From Marchantia polymorpha subsp. ruderalis (taxonomy: Eukaryota > Streptophyta > Marchantiopsida > Marchantiales > Marchantiaceae), in contig AP031354.1 of the NCBI GenBank assembly GCA_037833965.1, forward strand, positions 21,058,001-21,122,000: a DNA stretch of 64,000 bases. The letters run 5' to 3'. Below, in pieces: positions 61,864 through 64,000 of the stretch (the stretch's first letter is position 1; every line of letters begins with the position of its first letter). The position numbers and the translations under genes are program-made. A model generated the notes under the pieces. The model had not been told where the DNA came from, made no database searches, and worked only from the letters and a program-made list of their open reading frames with translations.

Positions 61864-64000
61864 CAACTTTTACAATGGCAATGATCGCATACAACTCTTT
61901 GTGTGTCACATTACTGTGTTGGATCTACTCATACCATTACCAATCTTTGATTACTACTGCATTTGAAATGTTGAGGATTGGAGAACATGATGCAATGTTT
62001 TAATGGTTTCTTAAAAGTATTTTGAGATGCAAATAACTCAACTTTCAAGAAAATTATTTGATGATATTTCTCGGTAATCCAAAACACTTGTTGTACTCCA
62101 CACGACTCATTTTAACAGATGTGAACCAGATGCCATTGCAATCCACCTTCATACATGTTTCAATACAAAGGTTTTATAATCCGATAGTTTGCAGCTATAT
62201 CGTGGCAAAAAATATTACCATTATTGGGTCAAAGTACTCTCATAGTAATATTACGGCAATAAGACTAAAGTGTTATAGTGAAAACAATGTTGTCCAACTT
62301 GAGAGAACACAAGCAGAAAAAAAACCAAATTACGAGAAGATTTGCTCGATATCACAAACTTAACAAAGACTTTGTAATGCATGAAAATCAATTCAATTTC
62401 AAGAACTTATAAAAGATGTTAATCAATCACTCCAAAAAATATAGTGCTTGTAATCTCTCATTGAATAGAACGTGAAATTTCCCTCATGTCTGGAGAAACC
62501 CATTACAACCGTGATTACTTACATCTTTGAAGAAATGAATTTTGTTCACATTAAATTGAATGAGCTTGACAATAATATTAACGCAAATCAAACCTTGTGT
62601 AGTCATGGAAGAATCTTCTAAGATACCTTGGAAAACTTGGAACCTAATAGCTCTATATACTTTAGTAAACTTACAAGCAAAACAAAGTTTCTAGATTGAG
62701 TATCTCATCTGTGTAAGGAATGATCCAGATTTTTACATATGCGACAAGAGCGTTGCTATCATGAAATGAGAACTGTGTTTAAATGTATTCACAACTGCGA
62801 CATAAACTAAGACAACTTGAAATGTAAATTTTTGACAAAACTAGATAAAGGTAATTTAAAAAATTATGTCAATGTGATTGCAATCATCAAACTCAATACC
62901 ATTATGTTGTTATATTGGTATAAGAATTTTGGAAACTAGTTCAAGTACCTTATGCAAACGTATATCTACAAAAAATTGTAATAATTGCTATTGTTAAATC
63001 TATTTTGTGTCACTCACAGCTTAACTTTGTGAAAATTTAAACTACTTTAGTTACAGATTATTTAATTCTCAAATTTTCCATCAAAACTTTGTTTTGTTGA
63101 ATGCAAGTAAACTAATCTTGCCAATAACCTTGAATTGAATAGTAAGATTTGCGCATCTTGTAGAATTAAAAATTTCCAGTTGTCCAAACCACCTCGTATA
63201 GATTAGTTAAACAAAATCTATTGTTGATAAATTCTATTAGCTAGCTTTTCATGAGAAAAATTTGAAATGTATAGTATGTATGTGATTTATTTAAATGATT
63301 TATTTCTTCTTATATAAATTTTGTGAATTCAAGAGCAAGTAATAAAAAAACATTTTGTTTTTTTCCAAGTTTGTACAGTTATATCATCTCTAGCAAATCT
63401 TTGATTCTATCATTATATAAAATTGTGCATTTCATTTATGTCACTATCATCATAATATACTTCAAATGTTATAACTAAAATAATCATCAAAGAATTCTAC
63501 TTCAAAAATTTTGAAAATGTGTCATGACACACTATAAATAAGATAACTGAAATCAGTCCAATAAAAGACGTTGGAGCACTAGCATGAATCACTTGTGAAA
63601 TCTAGATACTGTCAAAATACATACTATTACTTGCGTGAACAAGCTTGTCATCCACAATGTCTACAATTTCCGCTACTACCTCCTTTCATGTGTACGATGA
63701 TTGAGTCATGATTGTTTGCATTTGGAATACTTTTCTTTTGTCTTACCAACCTAATTGATTATTATTCGATAAATCTCTAAATGTTTCACAATTTTTGTTT
63801 TATGATTTACATGTATAGATCATTAGAGCTCAATGTCATCACAAATGAAGTACTTAACAAACAATTGATCATACTCTCCGTAAAATTCGTCAAATCTAAG
63901 ATCTATTACTACCTTGATCATATCTTTATCATTTTTTAATTCTCAAAATATAAAGCCTATCTCTCTTCACAACAAGAGCAAATGAGTAATAATTCTCATT
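61864..64000. other. AT-rich intergenic DNA, nothing recognised
   Basis: No frame longer than about 100 codons and no family resemblance were found. No repeats beyond simple AT-rich runs were identified. Confidence 0.5.

Overview
This window looks like nuclear DNA of a land plant, most likely a liverwort close to Marchantia. Four intron-containing plant-type genes sit in AT-rich space packed with mobile-element remains. The liverwort call rests on three things: a coiled-coil ORF family near 5.6-7.3 kb that I recall as highly repeated in Marchantia polymorpha gene sets; a stand-alone alpha/beta-hydrolase of the kind that heads the liverwort hydrolase-NLR class; and plant-style chromovirus and hAT elements. 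This is recognition from memory, not a database search.

Layout. 1-1.5 kb is GC-rich and full of short hairpins. 1.5-7.9 kb holds decayed coding pieces: an unknown minus-strand family at 2.7-4.4 kb and the coiled-coil family at 5.6-7.3 kb. 7.9-18.4 kb is a nest of three elements that can be ordered by their target-site duplications: an old chromovirus copy, split by a hAT transposon (8641-17669, 8-bp duplication), which was later hit by a young, nearly whole chromovirus (11350-17390, 5-bp duplication). 18.4-21 kb is an array of AT-rich palindromic repeats interrupted by a second, short hAT-like element (18524-19443).

Host genes. (1) 22848-31133 (+): a UBA1-type ubiquitin-activating enzyme E1 in 12 exons, 1105 aa by my splice model. 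It keeps the catalytic cysteine but has an Asp where adenylation enzymes of this family have an invariant Arg. (2) 40777-42209 (-): a 329-aa SERAC1/HNL-type alpha/beta-hydrolase in three exons. (3) 47061-51505 (-): splicing factor SYF1/XAB2 in six exons, 918 aa. (4) 58804-60862 (-): a SWP73/BAF60-type SWI/SNF subunit in two exons, 520 aa. A decayed Ty1/copia element lies at about 37.3-40.3 kb, and a possible NLR remnant at about 45.1-45.6 kb.

The genes are unrelated housekeeping or regulatory functions (ubiquitin activation, lipid/ester hydrolysis or immunity, splicing, chromatin remodelling) and do not form a pathway. No tRNA, rRNA or CRISPR was seen. The remaining intergenic DNA (31-37 kb, 42-47 kb, 51.5-58.8 kb, 61-64 kb) is AT-rich, with hairpins and short tandem duplications but no gene I can support.
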